Source of the DNA: Paracoccaceae bacterium
GTDB lineage: Bacteria; Pseudomonadota; Alphaproteobacteria; Rhodobacterales; Rhodobacteraceae
Direction: 5' to 3'
Assembly (NCBI GenBank): GCA_018223125.1
Contig: JAAEZA010000038.1
Span: 1 to 43,501 of the forward strand
DNA length: 43,501 nucleotides
Part shown: positions 1-8,279 of the stretch, in pieces
How the letters are laid out: every line of letters begins with the position of its first letter
Position numbering within the stretch: position 1 is the first letter of the stretch
The notes under the pieces: model-generated
Databases searched by the model: none
What the model was told of the DNA's origin: nothing
The model's input: the letters and a program-made list of their open reading frames with translations, nothing else
Made by a program: the position numbers and the translations under genes

Positions 1-2
1 AT

Positions 3-77
3 TGGGTAACACAGGCGGGGGTACTGCAACCCCTATGCGCGGCACTGTACAAAAACGGCTTCTACGTGGAGAAGTGA
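3..77 (+). CDS. Possible C-terminal end of a truncated gene at the window edge
   Basis: Frame 3 is open from the window edge to a TGA at 75-77 and would encode about 24 residues ending GFYVEK. The other two forward frames are less plausible, because frame 1 stops at once. The product cannot be identified from so short a tail. The strong hairpin at 131-149 lies between it and the convergent cyclophilin gene. This could also be non-coding sequence. Confidence 0.22.
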   Translation, partial: WVTQAGVLQPLCAALYKNGFYVEK

Positions 78-130
78 GGACTGTTTCTGTGTGTATTCAG
101 GCAGATCACACAGTCACCTAGTGTAGACGG

Positions 131-149
131 GCGCCCCAAAAGGGGGCGC
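131..149. terminator. GC-rich hairpin between convergent ends
   Basis: GCGCCCC at 131-137 pairs with GGGGCGC at 143-149 around a loop of about five bases. It follows the stop of the minus-strand cyclophilin by 6 bp and could also serve a plus-strand gene entering from the left. No T-tract follows on either strand, so its role as an intrinsic terminator is inferred from position and stem strength. Confidence 0.45.
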
Positions 150-155
150 ACGGAT

Positions 156-734
156 TTATTCGATATCGGCCTTGATGCGGACCGTTTCCATATAGTCGGG
201 CTCTGCCACGGCACCATTGGCGGATTGATCGCCTTTTTTGATGCTGTCTACCACGTCCTGCCCCGAAAGCACCTTACCAACAACCGTATACTGGCCGTTC
301 AGGAAAGGCGCCGGTGCAAACATGATGAAAAACTGCGAGTTTGCAGAATTCGGATCTTGTGCACGGGCCATGCCAACAACACCGGTTTCGTATTCGATGT
401 CCGAAAACTCTGCCGGAAGATCAGGGAAAGCCGAACCTCCAATACCCGCATAACGCAGGTTGAAGCCTTCACGCTGGCCGTGTTCCACATCGCCGGTTTG
501 GGCCATGAAATCCGGAATGACGCGGTGGAAGACCACATCGTCGTAAAGACCGTCGCGGGTCAGACGTTTGATCCGCTCCACATGACGGGGGGCAACCTCT
601 GGCAGCAGTTCGATTTCAACCGTGCCGCTGGTCTCCCCAGCAACTTCGATCACTAGGATGTTTTCATCCTCGGCAGCGAACAGCGGTGCGGCGGCAATTG
701 TTGCCACCGCCAGAAGGGTTTTGAACAGCCGCAT
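156..734 (-). CDS. Exported cyclophilin-type peptidyl-prolyl cis-trans isomerase
   Basis: The 192-residue product catalyses proline cis-trans isomerisation and probably acts in the periplasm. Residues 1-20 form a signal peptide (a basic start, a hydrophobic core, then an Ala-rich cleavage region). The cyclophilin fold follows, with FHRVI (catalytic Arg), FMAQTGD, the NSANSQFFI core and FLNGQYTVVGKV. The start ATG (732-734) overlaps the TAA of the upstream cyclophilin by one base (TAATG), so the two are translationally coupled and co-transcribed. The pair looks like a duplication in which one copy gained an export signal. The family assignment is secure; the client proteins are unknown. Confidence 0.93.
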   Translation of the reverse strand: MRLFKTLLAVATIAAAPLFAAEDENILVIEVAGETSGTVEIELLPEVAPRHVERIKRLTRDGLYDDVVFHRVIPDFMAQTGDVEHGQREGFNLRYAGIGGSAFPDLPAEFSDIEYETGVVGMARAQDPNSANSQFFIMFAPAPFLNGQYTVVGKVLSGQDVVDSIKKGDQSANGAVAEPDYMETVRIKADIE

Positions 735-1240
735 TATACGTCTGCCGCCACTTTGACGGAAATCATCTGGTCGGGCTGTGCGGGTGGCTCGCCCCGTGTG
801 ATCGCGTCAACATGTTCCATGCCTTCAATGACCTGACCGTAAACGGTGTACTGACCGTTCAGGAAATCATTGTCGCTGAAGTTGATGAAGAACTGGGAGT
901 TCGCACTGTCAGGGTTCTGGCTGCGGGCAGCACCGATGGAACCACGGGCGTGGGGAACCTTGGAGAATTCGGCTGGTACGTTAGGCAGGTCGGAACCGCC
1001 CGTGCCTGCCATGCGCAGGTTGAAATCATTGTTTGCATTGCCGTTTTTCACATCGCCTGTTTGCGCCATGAAACCGTCGATCACGCGGTGGAAGACAACG
1101 CCGTCATACTGGCCGCTGCGGGCAAGCTCTTTCATACGGGCTACGTGTTGGGGTGCAACATCGGGGAGCAGGTCGATTTTTACATCGCCGTCTTTCAGTT
1201 TGATGATGATACCGTTTTCGGGATCTTTGAAATCAGCCAT
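734..1240 (-). CDS. Cytoplasmic cyclophilin-type peptidyl-prolyl cis-trans isomerase
   Basis: This is a 168-residue single-domain cyclophilin for proline isomerisation during protein folding. Visible motifs are FHRVI, FMAQTGD, NSANSQFFI and FLNGQYTVYG. There is no signal peptide, so it is cytoplasmic. The longer open frame begins at 1291, but the start is placed at 1240 because GGAGG lies just upstream on the minus strand and the protein then begins MADFKDPENG, as usual for the family. It is the first gene of a two-cyclophilin operon and its stop overlaps the next start. It resembles the exported paralogue downstream through most of its length. Confidence 0.93.
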   Translation of the reverse strand: MADFKDPENGIIIKLKDGDVKIDLLPDVAPQHVARMKELARSGQYDGVVFHRVIDGFMAQTGDVKNGNANNDFNLRMAGTGGSDLPNVPAEFSKVPHARGSIGAARSQNPDSANSQFFINFSDNDFLNGQYTVYGQVIEGMEHVDAITRGEPPAQPDQMISVKVAADV

Positions 1241-1333
1241 TCGGGCCTCCGCAGTTTGATTTTGCGGCACCCTAATAGATGAAAATCCCAAGGGAAAGGG
1301 CGCTTTCGCCCCGCACCCGTTAAATTGGCAGGA

Positions 1334-1825
1334 TCATGCGTATTTCTTGCGCACAGCCTCTGCCACATCCTTGGGCACGAATCCGTCGATATCGCCGCCC
1401 AGACGGGCGATTTCCTTAACCAGTTTCGAGGCGATCGACTGGTGCTGCGCTTCGGCCATAAGAAACACGGTTTCGATTTCGTCGTTCATGGCGCGGTTCA
1501 TGCCGACCATCTGGAATTCATACTCGAAATCCGAAACCGCCCGTAAACCGCGAATAATCACGTTGGCGCCAACTTCCTGTGCGCAGTGGATCAGCAGGTT
1601 TTCGAACGGATGGACAACAATCTCGACGCCCATTTCGCGGGCAATATCGCCGCAGGTGGCTTCCACCATGGCGACCCGTTCCTCCAGCGTAAACAAAGGG
1701 CCTTTGTCGCGGTTGATGGCAACACCGATGACTAGCCGGTCCACCAGGGAACAGGACCGTCTGAAGATATCCAGATGGCCATGGGTGACGGGATCGAAGG
1801 TGCCGGGATAGAGTCCTGTGCGCAT
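1334..1825 (-). CDS. coaD: Phosphopantetheine adenylyltransferase (CoA biosynthesis)
   Basis: The enzyme transfers AMP from ATP to 4'-phosphopantetheine, giving dephospho-CoA, the penultimate step of CoA synthesis in the cytoplasm. The product has 163 residues, the normal length. It starts MRTGLYPGTFDPVTHGH, which holds the nucleotidyltransferase T/HxGH-type signature. IIRGLRAVSDFEYEFQM and the SKLVKEIA segment are further CoaD hallmarks. The open frame extends to 1855, but the ATG at 1825 begins the conserved beta strand directly. It lies upstream of, and on the same strand as, the cyclophilins; about 90 bp separate them. Confidence 0.95.
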   Translation of the reverse strand: MRTGLYPGTFDPVTHGHLDIFRRSCSLVDRLVIGVAINRDKGPLFTLEERVAMVEATCGDIAREMGVEIVVHPFENLLIHCAQEVGANVIIRGLRAVSDFEYEFQMVGMNRAMNDEIETVFLMAEAQHQSIASKLVKEIARLGGDIDGFVPKDVAEAVRKKYA

Positions 1826-1918
1826 GGAATAGGCCTTTTTTCGCGTTAGTCCCACATTGGATGATCTGTGGTCCTGAAAAATGCAAGATAAAACGTGGCG
1901 TTACAAAGTTGCGCCAGT

Positions 1919-1952
1919 AAACAGGCGGCCAGCCCGCAGGACTGGCCTGTTT
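1919..1952 (-). terminator. Hairpin downstream of the CBS-domain gene
   Basis: AAACAGG (1919-1925) pairs with CCTGTTT (1946-1952), and CCAG/CTGG extends the stem after a small bulge. It lies 18 bp past the stop of the CBS-domain gene on the minus strand. It fits a weak intrinsic terminator separating that gene from coaD. Confidence 0.5.
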
Positions 1953-1969
1953 GAATGTCAGGCTTCGCT

Positions 1970-2404
1970 TTAGCGGCCCATGATCATGTCTTGCATGGCG
2001 TTCTTTTCAGAACTGACCTCTGCAAGGCGGGCACTGACGATATCCCCGATAGAAACAATCCCGACCATCGCATTGTCTTCCATCACCGGCATGTGGCGGA
2101 AGCGTTTGTCTGTCATGGTTTGCAGGACGCTCTCGGCTGTTTCTGCGGGCGTTGTTGTAATAATATCCGCGGTCATCAGATCACCGACCACATCGGACAT
2201 ACAGCTGCCGCCCCGTTTGCCCAATTCGCGCACGATGTCCCGTTCAGACAGAATTCCCACCACATCCGATCCGGTTTTTGACACCACCAACGCCCCGATA
2301 CCGTGCGTAGACAGCAGATTTGCCGCCTCGCTTACCTTGTCATCGGGTTTCACAGTGGCAATCTTTCCTGCAGATTTTCCGGCAAGGATCTGTTTGATCA
2401 ACAT
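1970..2404 (-). CDS. Tandem CBS-domain protein
   Basis: The 144-residue protein consists almost entirely of two CBS domains, which bind adenosyl nucleotides and act as regulatory modules. Domain 1 spans about residues 8-60 and includes the GALVVSKTGSDVVGILSERD turn. Domain 2 spans about 75-130 and includes RHMPVMEDNAMVGIVSIGDI. There is no fused catalytic domain, so it may act as a free-standing sensor or partner subunit. A very strong ribosome site (GAGGAGG) lies about 9 bases before the ATG, suggesting high translation. It is probably monocistronic and ends at the hairpin at 1919-1952. The target is not apparent from context. Confidence 0.88.
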   Translation of the reverse strand: MLIKQILAGKSAGKIATVKPDDKVSEAANLLSTHGIGALVVSKTGSDVVGILSERDIVRELGKRGGSCMSDVVGDLMTADIITTTPAETAESVLQTMTDKRFRHMPVMEDNAMVGIVSIGDIVSARLAEVSSEKNAMQDMIMGR

Positions 2405-2460
2405 GGGCGTAACCTCCTCTTAACGCAGATTTCAATCGTGCGTTGCGCAGGCTCGTTCTG

Positions 2461-3366
2461 TCAAGCCGCAGCTTGCAATCGCTTGATCTCCTGCCGGATT
2501 TTTCCCGTTAGCAGTTGCGCGACACGGTTCAACCGTTCCACTCGCCGGTCATCGCTGTGACGCACCAGATAGAAGGAACGGGTCAGGGAAATCCGGTCCG
2601 TCAGGATGCGCTCTACCTCGGGGAATGTGGGGATGGCGAAATCGTGTACAATGCAAACACCGGCGCCGCGTCGCGCCCAGTTCATCTGTACGGAAAAACT
2701 GTTCGAGGTTAACGGTGCCCTGATGGCCTCCCCCACTTCGCCCATGTAATCCAGTTCGTCGTCAAAAATCAGATCGTTGATATAGCCGATAAGCCGGTGA
2801 TTTTTCAGATCCGCTTTGGTTCGGATTGGCGGATGACTGGCGAGGTAGTCTTTCGTCGCCGCAAGGTGCAGTGTGTAGTCCGAAATCTTCTGCACGCTCA
2901 GACGGCCCGTTTTCGGCGGGGACACGGTTATCGCCATGTCAGCCTCCCGCTTTGACAGGTTCAGGACACGCGGGACGGCAAGAATTTGCATGTCGAGCCC
3001 GGGGTTTTCATCGCAAATCTCGGCGCAAACCTGTGGCAGCAGAAAGTTTGCCGCCCCGTCCGGTGCACCGATCCGGATGGAACCGGACAGCGTGTCGTCC
3101 CGATCCTCCACTTCCCCCTGCGCAGATCTTACCGCAAGCTCCATTTGCTCGACATGGGACAGCAGGCGCTGCCCCCGTTCCGTCAGATGGTAACCTTGCG
3201 GGCTTTTGGCGAACAGACGCGCACCCATAGCTTCTTCCAGCCGTGCAATCCGGCGGGACAGGGTTGCAGGATCCATCCGCAGAACCTTTGCCCCGGCCGT
3301 CAGGCTTTCGGCCTGTGCTACGTGGAAAAACACCTTCAGATCGTCCCAATTCGTATCTTTTGCCAT
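2461..3366 (-). CDS. LysR-family transcriptional regulator, divergent from mmsA
   Basis: This 301-residue LysR regulator has a winged helix-turn-helix at about residues 8-65 (SLTAGAKVLRMDPATLSRRI, then the ARLFAKSPQGYHLTERG wing). A periplasmic-binding-protein-like effector domain fills the rest. The start is set at the ATG at 3366, because translation from 3498 would add 44 residues foreign to the family and cross the promoter region. It is transcribed divergently from mmsA across a 148 bp gap that holds a perfect inverted repeat (3408-3429). Control of the valine-degradation genes is therefore the natural inference. The effector is unknown; in Pseudomonas the analogous regulator MmsR belongs to the AraC family. 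Confidence 0.87.
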   Translation of the reverse strand: MAKDTNWDDLKVFFHVAQAESLTAGAKVLRMDPATLSRRIARLEEAMGARLFAKSPQGYHLTERGQRLLSHVEQMELAVRSAQGEVEDRDDTLSGSIRIGAPDGAANFLLPQVCAEICDENPGLDMQILAVPRVLNLSKREADMAITVSPPKTGRLSVQKISDYTLHLAATKDYLASHPPIRTKADLKNHRLIGYINDLIFDDELDYMGEVGEAIRAPLTSNSFSVQMNWARRGAGVCIVHDFAIPTFPEVERILTDRISLTRSFYLVRHSDDRRVERLNRVAQLLTGKIRQEIKRLQAAA

Positions 3367-3407
3367 GCTGGCCCGTTGTCGTGAACTTTTGTTAACCGGC
3401 ATACATC

Positions 3408-3429
3408 CATTTTGCAAAAATGCAAAATG
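3408..3429. promoter_or_regulatory. Candidate LysR operator between regulator and mmsA
   Basis: CATTTTGC at 3408-3415 and GCAAAATG at 3422-3429 form a perfect 8+8 bp inverted repeat with a 6 bp spacer. A further ATTTTGC half-site lies at 3459-3465. The location between divergent genes, with a third half-site nearer mmsA, matches the usual LysR layout of a recognition site plus an activation site. The binding protein is inferred from position. Confidence 0.5.
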
Positions 3430-3514
3430 ATCTTGGGGATTAACCTGTAGACCGTACAATTTTGCGGGGTTAATCTCTGCGCAACTGCTTTGAAACACTC
3501 ACGGGAGATCGAAT

Positions 3515-5014
3515 ATGGAACAGATCGGACATTACATTAACGGCGAACATGTTGCAGGCACCAGCGGTCGGACTGCGGATGTTTACAACCCCGCCACAGG
3601 TGAAGTTCAGGCGCAGGTCGCATTGGCCAGCGACGCGGAAATGGCGAAAGCTGTCGAGATCGCAAAAGCCGCGCAACCCGCTTGGGCTGCCAAGAACCCG
3701 CAGGTTCGCGCCCGTGTCATGATGAAAATGGTGTCCCTGCTGCACCGCGATATGGACAAACTGGCCGAAGCCCTCTCGCGCGAGCATGGTAAAACCTTCC
3801 CTGATGCCAAGGGCGACGTGATCCGTGGTCTGGAAGTTGTGGAATACTGTATTGGCGCGCCGCAACTGCTGAAAGGTGAATTTACCGACGGGGCCGGTCC
3901 GGGCATTGACATGTACTCCATGAAACAGCCTTTGGGCGTTACGGCGGGGATCACCCCGTTCAACTTCCCGGCCATGATCCCGATGTGGATGTTTGCCCCT
4001 GCGATCGTCTGCGGCAACGCCTTTATCCTGAAACCGTCAGAGCGTGATCCTTCCGTTCCGATGATGCTGGCGGCCCTGATGGAAGAAGCCGGTCTGCCCA
4101 AAGGTATCATTCAGGTTGTGAACGGCGACAAGGAAGCGGTTGATGCGATCCTTGACAATGACGTGATCCAGTCCGTCGGCTTTGTCGGTTCCACCCCGAT
4201 TGCCGAATACATCTACGGTCGCGGCTGTTCCAACGGCAAGCGGGTCCAGTGCTTTGGCGGCGCGAAGAACCACATGATTATCATGCCGGATGCCGACATG
4301 GATCAGGCGGTTGATGCGCTGATCGGTGCCGGTTACGGCGCGGCCGGCGAACGCTGCATGGCGATCTCCGTAGCTGTGCCGGTTGGCGATGAAACCGCAG
4401 ACCGACTGATTGAAAAACTGGCGCCCCGCGTTGAAGCGCTGAAAATCGGGCCTTACACAGCGGGCGACGATGTGGACTTTGGTCCGGTTGTTACGGCGGC
4501 TGCGAAAGAAAACATCCTCGGGCTGGTGGAAACCGGCGTGAAGGACGGGGCCGATCTGGTGGTTGATGGCCGCAACTTCAGCCTGCAAGGCTATGAGGAC
4601 GGTTTCTTTGTAGGGGCCTGCCTGTTTGACAATGTCACAACAGATATGGACATCTACAAGAAAGAAATCTTCGGTCCTGTACTGTCGACCGTGCGGGCGC
4701 AATCCTATGAAGAAGCCCTTGGCATTGCGATGGATCACGAATACGGCAACGGCACTGCGATTTTCACCCGTGACGGGGACACAGCGCGCGACTTTGCCAA
4801 CCGGATCAACATCGGCATGGTCGGCGTGAACGTGCCAATCCCTGTGCCTCTGGCCTATCACACCTTTGGCGGCTGGAAGAAATCCGCTTTTGGCGACCTG
4901 AACCAGCACGGACCGGATGCGTTCAAATTCTATACACGCACCAAAACCGTAACGTCCCGCTGGCCGTCGGGCACCAAGGAAGGGGCAGATTTCTCTATCC
5001 CGACTATGGAATAA
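3515..5014 (+). CDS. mmsA: CoA-acylating methylmalonate-semialdehyde dehydrogenase
   Basis: The enzyme oxidises methylmalonate semialdehyde with NAD and CoA to propionyl-CoA and CO2, the last step of distal valine (and thymine) breakdown. The 499-residue length is standard. The NAD-binding region includes TPFNFPAMIPMW and the FVGSTPIAEYIY turn. The catalytic cysteine is C281 in GAAGERCMAIS, and the MMSDH-typical PIPVPLAYHTFGGWK lies near the C-terminus. A GGAGA ribosome site precedes the ATG. It is divergent from a LysR gene and followed by a strong terminator, so it can be expressed apart from the next three valine genes. Confidence 0.95.
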   Translation: MEQIGHYINGEHVAGTSGRTADVYNPATGEVQAQVALASDAEMAKAVEIAKAAQPAWAAKNPQVRARVMMKMVSLLHRDMDKLAEALSREHGKTFPDAKGDVIRGLEVVEYCIGAPQLLKGEFTDGAGPGIDMYSMKQPLGVTAGITPFNFPAMIPMWMFAPAIVCGNAFILKPSERDPSVPMMLAALMEEAGLPKGIIQVVNGDKEAVDAILDNDVIQSVGFVGSTPIAEYIYGRGCSNGKRVQCFGGAKNHMIIMPDADMDQAVDALIGAGYGAAGERCMAISVAVPVGDETADRLIEKLAPRVEALKIGPYTAGDDVDFGPVVTAAAKENILGLVETGVKDGADLVVDGRNFSLQGYEDGFFVGACLFDNVTTDMDIYKKEIFGPVLSTVRAQSYEEALGIAMDHEYGNGTAIFTRDGDTARDFANRINIGMVGVNVPIPVPLAYHTFGGWKKSAFGDLNQHGPDAFKFYTRTKTVTSRWPSGTKEGADFSIPTME

Positions 5015-5027
5015 ACAGATTAAAATC

Positions 5028-5053
5028 GGGCGGGGTTTTTCCCCGCCCTTTTT
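5028..5053 (+). terminator. Intrinsic terminator after mmsA
   Basis: GGGCGGGG (5028-5035), loop TTTTT, CCCCGCCC (5041-5048), then five T. The stem is perfect over 8 bp and entirely G/C. This is a textbook rho-independent terminator that separates mmsA from the downstream three-gene operon. Confidence 0.92.
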
Positions 5054-5195
5054 GTGCAGAGCACGGGGGGAGCCGGCACTGGGCCGCGAAAAAACGTCAG
5101 GAAATTCAAGAAATTTCCGGTTTCTTTCCCCTTGCAAAACTTTCGTAACAATTGAAAGTTAACGCACGTTCAATTCCCCAAAACCGGAGCCTTTC

Positions 5196-6341
5196 ATGGA
5201 TTTTGCCCTGAGCGAAGAACAAACCGCAATTTTTGATATGGCCTATGCCTTCGGGCAGGAAAAGATCGCCCCTTTTGCCCAGCAATGGGAAAAAGACGGC
5301 ACCATCCCCAAGGAACTCTGGCGCGAGGTCGGCGAGCTCGGCTTTGGCGGGCTTTATGTTTCTGAAGAGTCCGGTGGCGCCGGTCTGACAAGGCTTGATG
5401 CGACGCTTGTGTTCGAAGCACTGGCCATGGCCTGTCCGTCTGTCGGATCGTTCCTGTCGATCCACAATATGGTCGGCGGCATGATCGACAAGTTCGGCAC
5501 GGCCGAGCAGAAAGCCAAATGGCTGCCCGACCTGACATCGCTCAATAAGGTTTTTTCCTATTGCCTGACCGAACCCGGATCCGGTTCCGACGCCAGCGCC
5601 CTGCGCACCAAAGCCGTTCGCACCAACGAAGGGTATACGCTGAACGGCACCAAGGCTTTTATTTCGGGCGGCGGTTATTCGGACGCCTACATCGTGATGT
5701 GCCGCACAGGTGAGGATGGACCGAAGGGTATTTCGGCAGTTGTTGTGGAAAACGGTGCGGAAGGTCTGTCCTTTGGCGCACTTGAAGACAAAATGGGCTG
5801 GCGTTCGCAACCCACAAGCGAAGTCCAGTTTGACGATTGCAAGATCGCCGCTGACAATCTGGTCGGTGAAGAAGGCCGCGGCTTTGTCTATGCCATGAAC
5901 GGTCTGGACGGCGGACGGCTCAATATCTCCGCCGGTGCTCTGGGGGGCGCCCAAGCCGCGCTCACTGCCGCGCTGAACTACACCGGAGAGCGCAAGGCCT
6001 TCGGTAAAACCATTGACCAGTTTCAGGCCCTGCAATTCAAACTGGCCGATATGGAAATCGAACTTCAGGCCGCCCGCGTATTCCTGCGTCAAGCCGCCTG
6101 GAAGCTTGATAACGGTGCGCCGGATGCCTCCAAACACTGCGCGATGGCCAAACGTTTCGTCACCGACACGGCTTTCAAAGTCGCCAATGACGCGCTGCAA
6201 CTGCATGGCGGCTACGGCTATCTGGCAGATTACGGGATGGAGAAGATCGTGCGTGATCTGCGGGTGCACCAGATCCTTGAAGGCACCAATGAAATCATGC
6301 GCCTGATCACTGCCCGTCACCTGCTGGCGGAGCGTGACTGA
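5196..6341 (+). CDS. Acyl-CoA dehydrogenase, probably isobutyryl-CoA dehydrogenase
   Basis: This 381-residue flavoprotein of the acyl-CoA dehydrogenase family probably converts isobutyryl-CoA to methacrylyl-CoA in valine catabolism. The sequence shows YCLTEPGSGSDASAL (substrate and FAD loop), the signature region around GVVVENGAEGLSFG-like residues, and ILEGTNEIMRLI near the C-terminus. In that segment E362 sits at the usual catalytic base position. A GGAG ribosome site precedes the ATG. Its TGA overlaps the next ATG by one base. The specificity is inferred from the neighbours: a HIBYL-CoA hydrolase and 3-hydroxyisobutyrate dehydrogenase follow, and mmsA precedes. A short-chain 2-methylacyl-CoA substrate is also possible. 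Confidence 0.9.
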   Translation: MDFALSEEQTAIFDMAYAFGQEKIAPFAQQWEKDGTIPKELWREVGELGFGGLYVSEESGGAGLTRLDATLVFEALAMACPSVGSFLSIHNMVGGMIDKFGTAEQKAKWLPDLTSLNKVFSYCLTEPGSGSDASALRTKAVRTNEGYTLNGTKAFISGGGYSDAYIVMCRTGEDGPKGISAVVVENGAEGLSFGALEDKMGWRSQPTSEVQFDDCKIAADNLVGEEGRGFVYAMNGLDGGRLNISAGALGGAQAALTAALNYTGERKAFGKTIDQFQALQFKLADMEIELQAARVFLRQAAWKLDNGAPDASKHCAMAKRFVTDTAFKVANDALQLHGGYGYLADYGMEKIVRDLRVHQILEGTNEIMRLITARHLLAERD

Positions 6342-7363
6342 TGGATATTCACATTCGCAAGGAAGGGTGCGCCGGTCGCATTACCCTGCACCGCCCCAAA
6401 GCCCTGAATGCGCTGACCTACCAGATGTGTCTGGATATCGAAGCCGCGCTGGATGACTGGCGGGATGACAGCGACGTCTCTCTGGTGATTATCGACGCCG
6501 AGGGCGACAAGGCCTTCTGCGCCGGTGGTGACATCCAGAAACTCTATGACACGGCAAGTGCGGGTGATTACGATTACGGACGCCAGTTCTGGCGCGACGA
6601 ATACCGCCTGAACGAAAAAATCTTCAACTACCCCAAACCCTATATCGCCTTCATGCAAGGCTTTACCATGGGCGGCGGCGTTGGCGTATCCTGCCACGGC
6701 TCCCACCGGATTGTCTGTGAAAACAGCCAGATTGCCATGCCCGAATGTGGTATCGGGCTTGTGCCGGATGTGGGCGGTTCCCTGATCCTCGCCCGCGCGC
6801 CCGGACGGCTTGGCGAATACCTTGGCACAACGGGGGAGCGCATGGACGCGGGCAACGCCATATACGCAGGCTTTGCCGACAGTTTCATCCCGCGCGACGA
6901 CTGGCCCGCACTAATCGAAAAGCTCGCCAGTTCCGGTGACGTGGGCGCGATCGAACGGGCCGCGCGCCCTGCCCCCTCCCCTTCCCTGCAAGGCAAACAG
7001 GCAGCGATCGACCACCATTTCGCATGGCAAACCGTGACCGATATTCTAGACTCTCTTAATCGGGACGGTTCGGAATTTGCGCAGAACACCATCGCCACCC
7101 TTCGCAAGAAAAGCCCGATCTCTGTGTGTTGCACCCCGATCATTGTCCAGCGGGTCCGCACCGGAAACACGATCGAACGCGCGTTAGAGGAAGAATTCCG
7201 GTTCACATTCCGCGCTGCCGAACACGGGGATTTTGTCGAAGGCATCAAAAGCACGATTATTGACCGGTCACACACACCGGTCTGGACCCGCCCCGATCTG
7301 GAATCGGTGACGGAAGCGGATGTGGAGCGTATGCTCAAACCGCTCAACGCAGAACAGCTGTAG
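6341..7363 (+). CDS. 3-hydroxyisobutyryl-CoA hydrolase (enoyl-CoA hydratase family)
   Basis: The 340-residue crotonase-fold enzyme is predicted to hydrolyse 3-hydroxyisobutyryl-CoA to free 3-hydroxyisobutyrate and CoA. The oxyanion-hole segments are KAFCAGGDIQKLY (about residue 60) and GFTMGGGVGVSCHG. MPECGIGLVPDVGGS carries the acidic residues typical of HIBCH enzymes rather than simple hydratases. The length, longer than the roughly 260 residues of plain hydratases, and the C-terminal extension (ALEEEFRFTFRA) also favour the hydrolase. It overlaps the dehydrogenase gene by one base and is followed by mmsB after 9 bp. No separate methacrylyl-CoA hydratase is present here. Confidence 0.9.
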   Translation: MDIHIRKEGCAGRITLHRPKALNALTYQMCLDIEAALDDWRDDSDVSLVIIDAEGDKAFCAGGDIQKLYDTASAGDYDYGRQFWRDEYRLNEKIFNYPKPYIAFMQGFTMGGGVGVSCHGSHRIVCENSQIAMPECGIGLVPDVGGSLILARAPGRLGEYLGTTGERMDAGNAIYAGFADSFIPRDDWPALIEKLASSGDVGAIERAARPAPSPSLQGKQAAIDHHFAWQTVTDILDSLNRDGSEFAQNTIATLRKKSPISVCCTPIIVQRVRTGNTIERALEEEFRFTFRAAEHGDFVEGIKSTIIDRSHTPVWTRPDLESVTEADVERMLKPLNAEQL

Positions 7364-7372
7364 GAGGAAGCA

Positions 7373-8245
7373 ATGAAAATCGGATTTATCGGACTAGGCA
7401 ACATGGGTGGCCCGATGGCGGCCAATCTTGCAGCGGCGGGCCATCAGGTTCACGGCTTCGACCTGACCGCAGAGATGCCCGCAGGCGTGACCAAAGCGGA
7501 CAGCGCGACAGCGGCAGCACAGGACAAGGACGCGGTGATTACCATGCTGCCCAACGGCAAGATCCTGGGCGATGTTGCCAGCGAGATCATCGAAGTAATG
7601 GGCAAAGGCACCGCCTTTATCGACTGTTCGACTGTCGATGTGGATTCGGCCCGTCAGGTGGCCGAAGCGGCCACAGCCTTCGGCCTGCTGGCTGTAGATG
7701 CGCCGGTTTCGGGGGGTGTTGGCGGTGCAACAGATGGAACACTGACATTCATGGCCGGTGGTTCTGCCGAAGCCTTCGCCAAAGCCGAACCCCTGTTTGA
7801 AATCATGGGACAGAAAGCCGTGCACTGTGGTGACAGTGGCGCCGGTCAGGCGGCCAAAATCTGCAACAACATGATCCTTGGCATCACCATGATCGGCACC
7901 TGCGAGGCCTTCGCCCTTGCCGATAAACTCGGCCTCGACCGCCAGAAAATGTTCGATGTTGTGTCCACATCCTCCGGCTACAGCTGGAGCATGAACGCCT
8001 ATTGTCCGGCCCCCGGTGTCGGACCGGAGTCCCCTGCGGACCGCGGCTATCGTCCCGGCTTTGCATCCGAACTGATGCTGAAAGACCTGCGGCTCTCGCA
8101 GCAGGCCGCAGAATCCTCCAACGCGGACACGCCTCTCGGCCAGCACGCGATGGAGCTTTATCAGCAGTTCGTGGAAGAAGAAGACGGCAACGGCAAGGAT
8201 TTCTCTGCCATGCTGCCCCGCTTTGAAAAGCGCGGACGCGGTTGA
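7373..8245 (+). CDS. mmsB: 3-hydroxyisobutyrate dehydrogenase
   Basis: The 290-residue NAD-dependent enzyme oxidises 3-hydroxyisobutyrate to methylmalonate semialdehyde, the substrate of MmsA upstream. The N-terminal Rossmann motif is GFIGLGNMGGPMAANL. The substrate-binding signature is DAPVSGGVGGATDGTL, and the catalytic Lys lies in GAGQAAKICNN (about residue 165). A strong AGGAGGA ribosome site sits between the hydrolase stop and this ATG. It completes the set isobutyryl-CoA dehydrogenase, hydrolase, dehydrogenase. A hairpin follows the stop. Confidence 0.94.
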   Translation: MKIGFIGLGNMGGPMAANLAAAGHQVHGFDLTAEMPAGVTKADSATAAAQDKDAVITMLPNGKILGDVASEIIEVMGKGTAFIDCSTVDVDSARQVAEAATAFGLLAVDAPVSGGVGGATDGTLTFMAGGSAEAFAKAEPLFEIMGQKAVHCGDSGAGQAAKICNNMILGITMIGTCEAFALADKLGLDRQKMFDVVSTSSGYSWSMNAYCPAPGVGPESPADRGYRPGFASELMLKDLRLSQQAAESSNADTPLGQHAMELYQQFVEEEDGNGKDFSAMLPRFEKRGRG

Positions 8246-8253
8246 ATAAAATA

Positions 8254-8272
8254 AGTCGCACATCCTGCGACT
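8254..8272 (+). terminator. Short hairpin after mmsB
   Basis: AGTCGCA (8254-8260) and TGCGACT (8266-8272) form a perfect 7 bp stem with a 5-base loop, 8 bp beyond the mmsB stop. The following sequence (GAAAAATCTTT) has no clean T-run, so termination is likely but weak. Confidence 0.45.
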
Positions 8273-8279
8273 GAAAAAT

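Noticed and set aside
4037-5137. 366-codon minus-strand ORF antisense to mmsA
   Set aside because: It is the shadow of a high-GC gene; no start signal and no family pattern. The same holds for the long antisense frames over the acyl-CoA dehydrogenase, gyrA, recG and the MttB-family gene.
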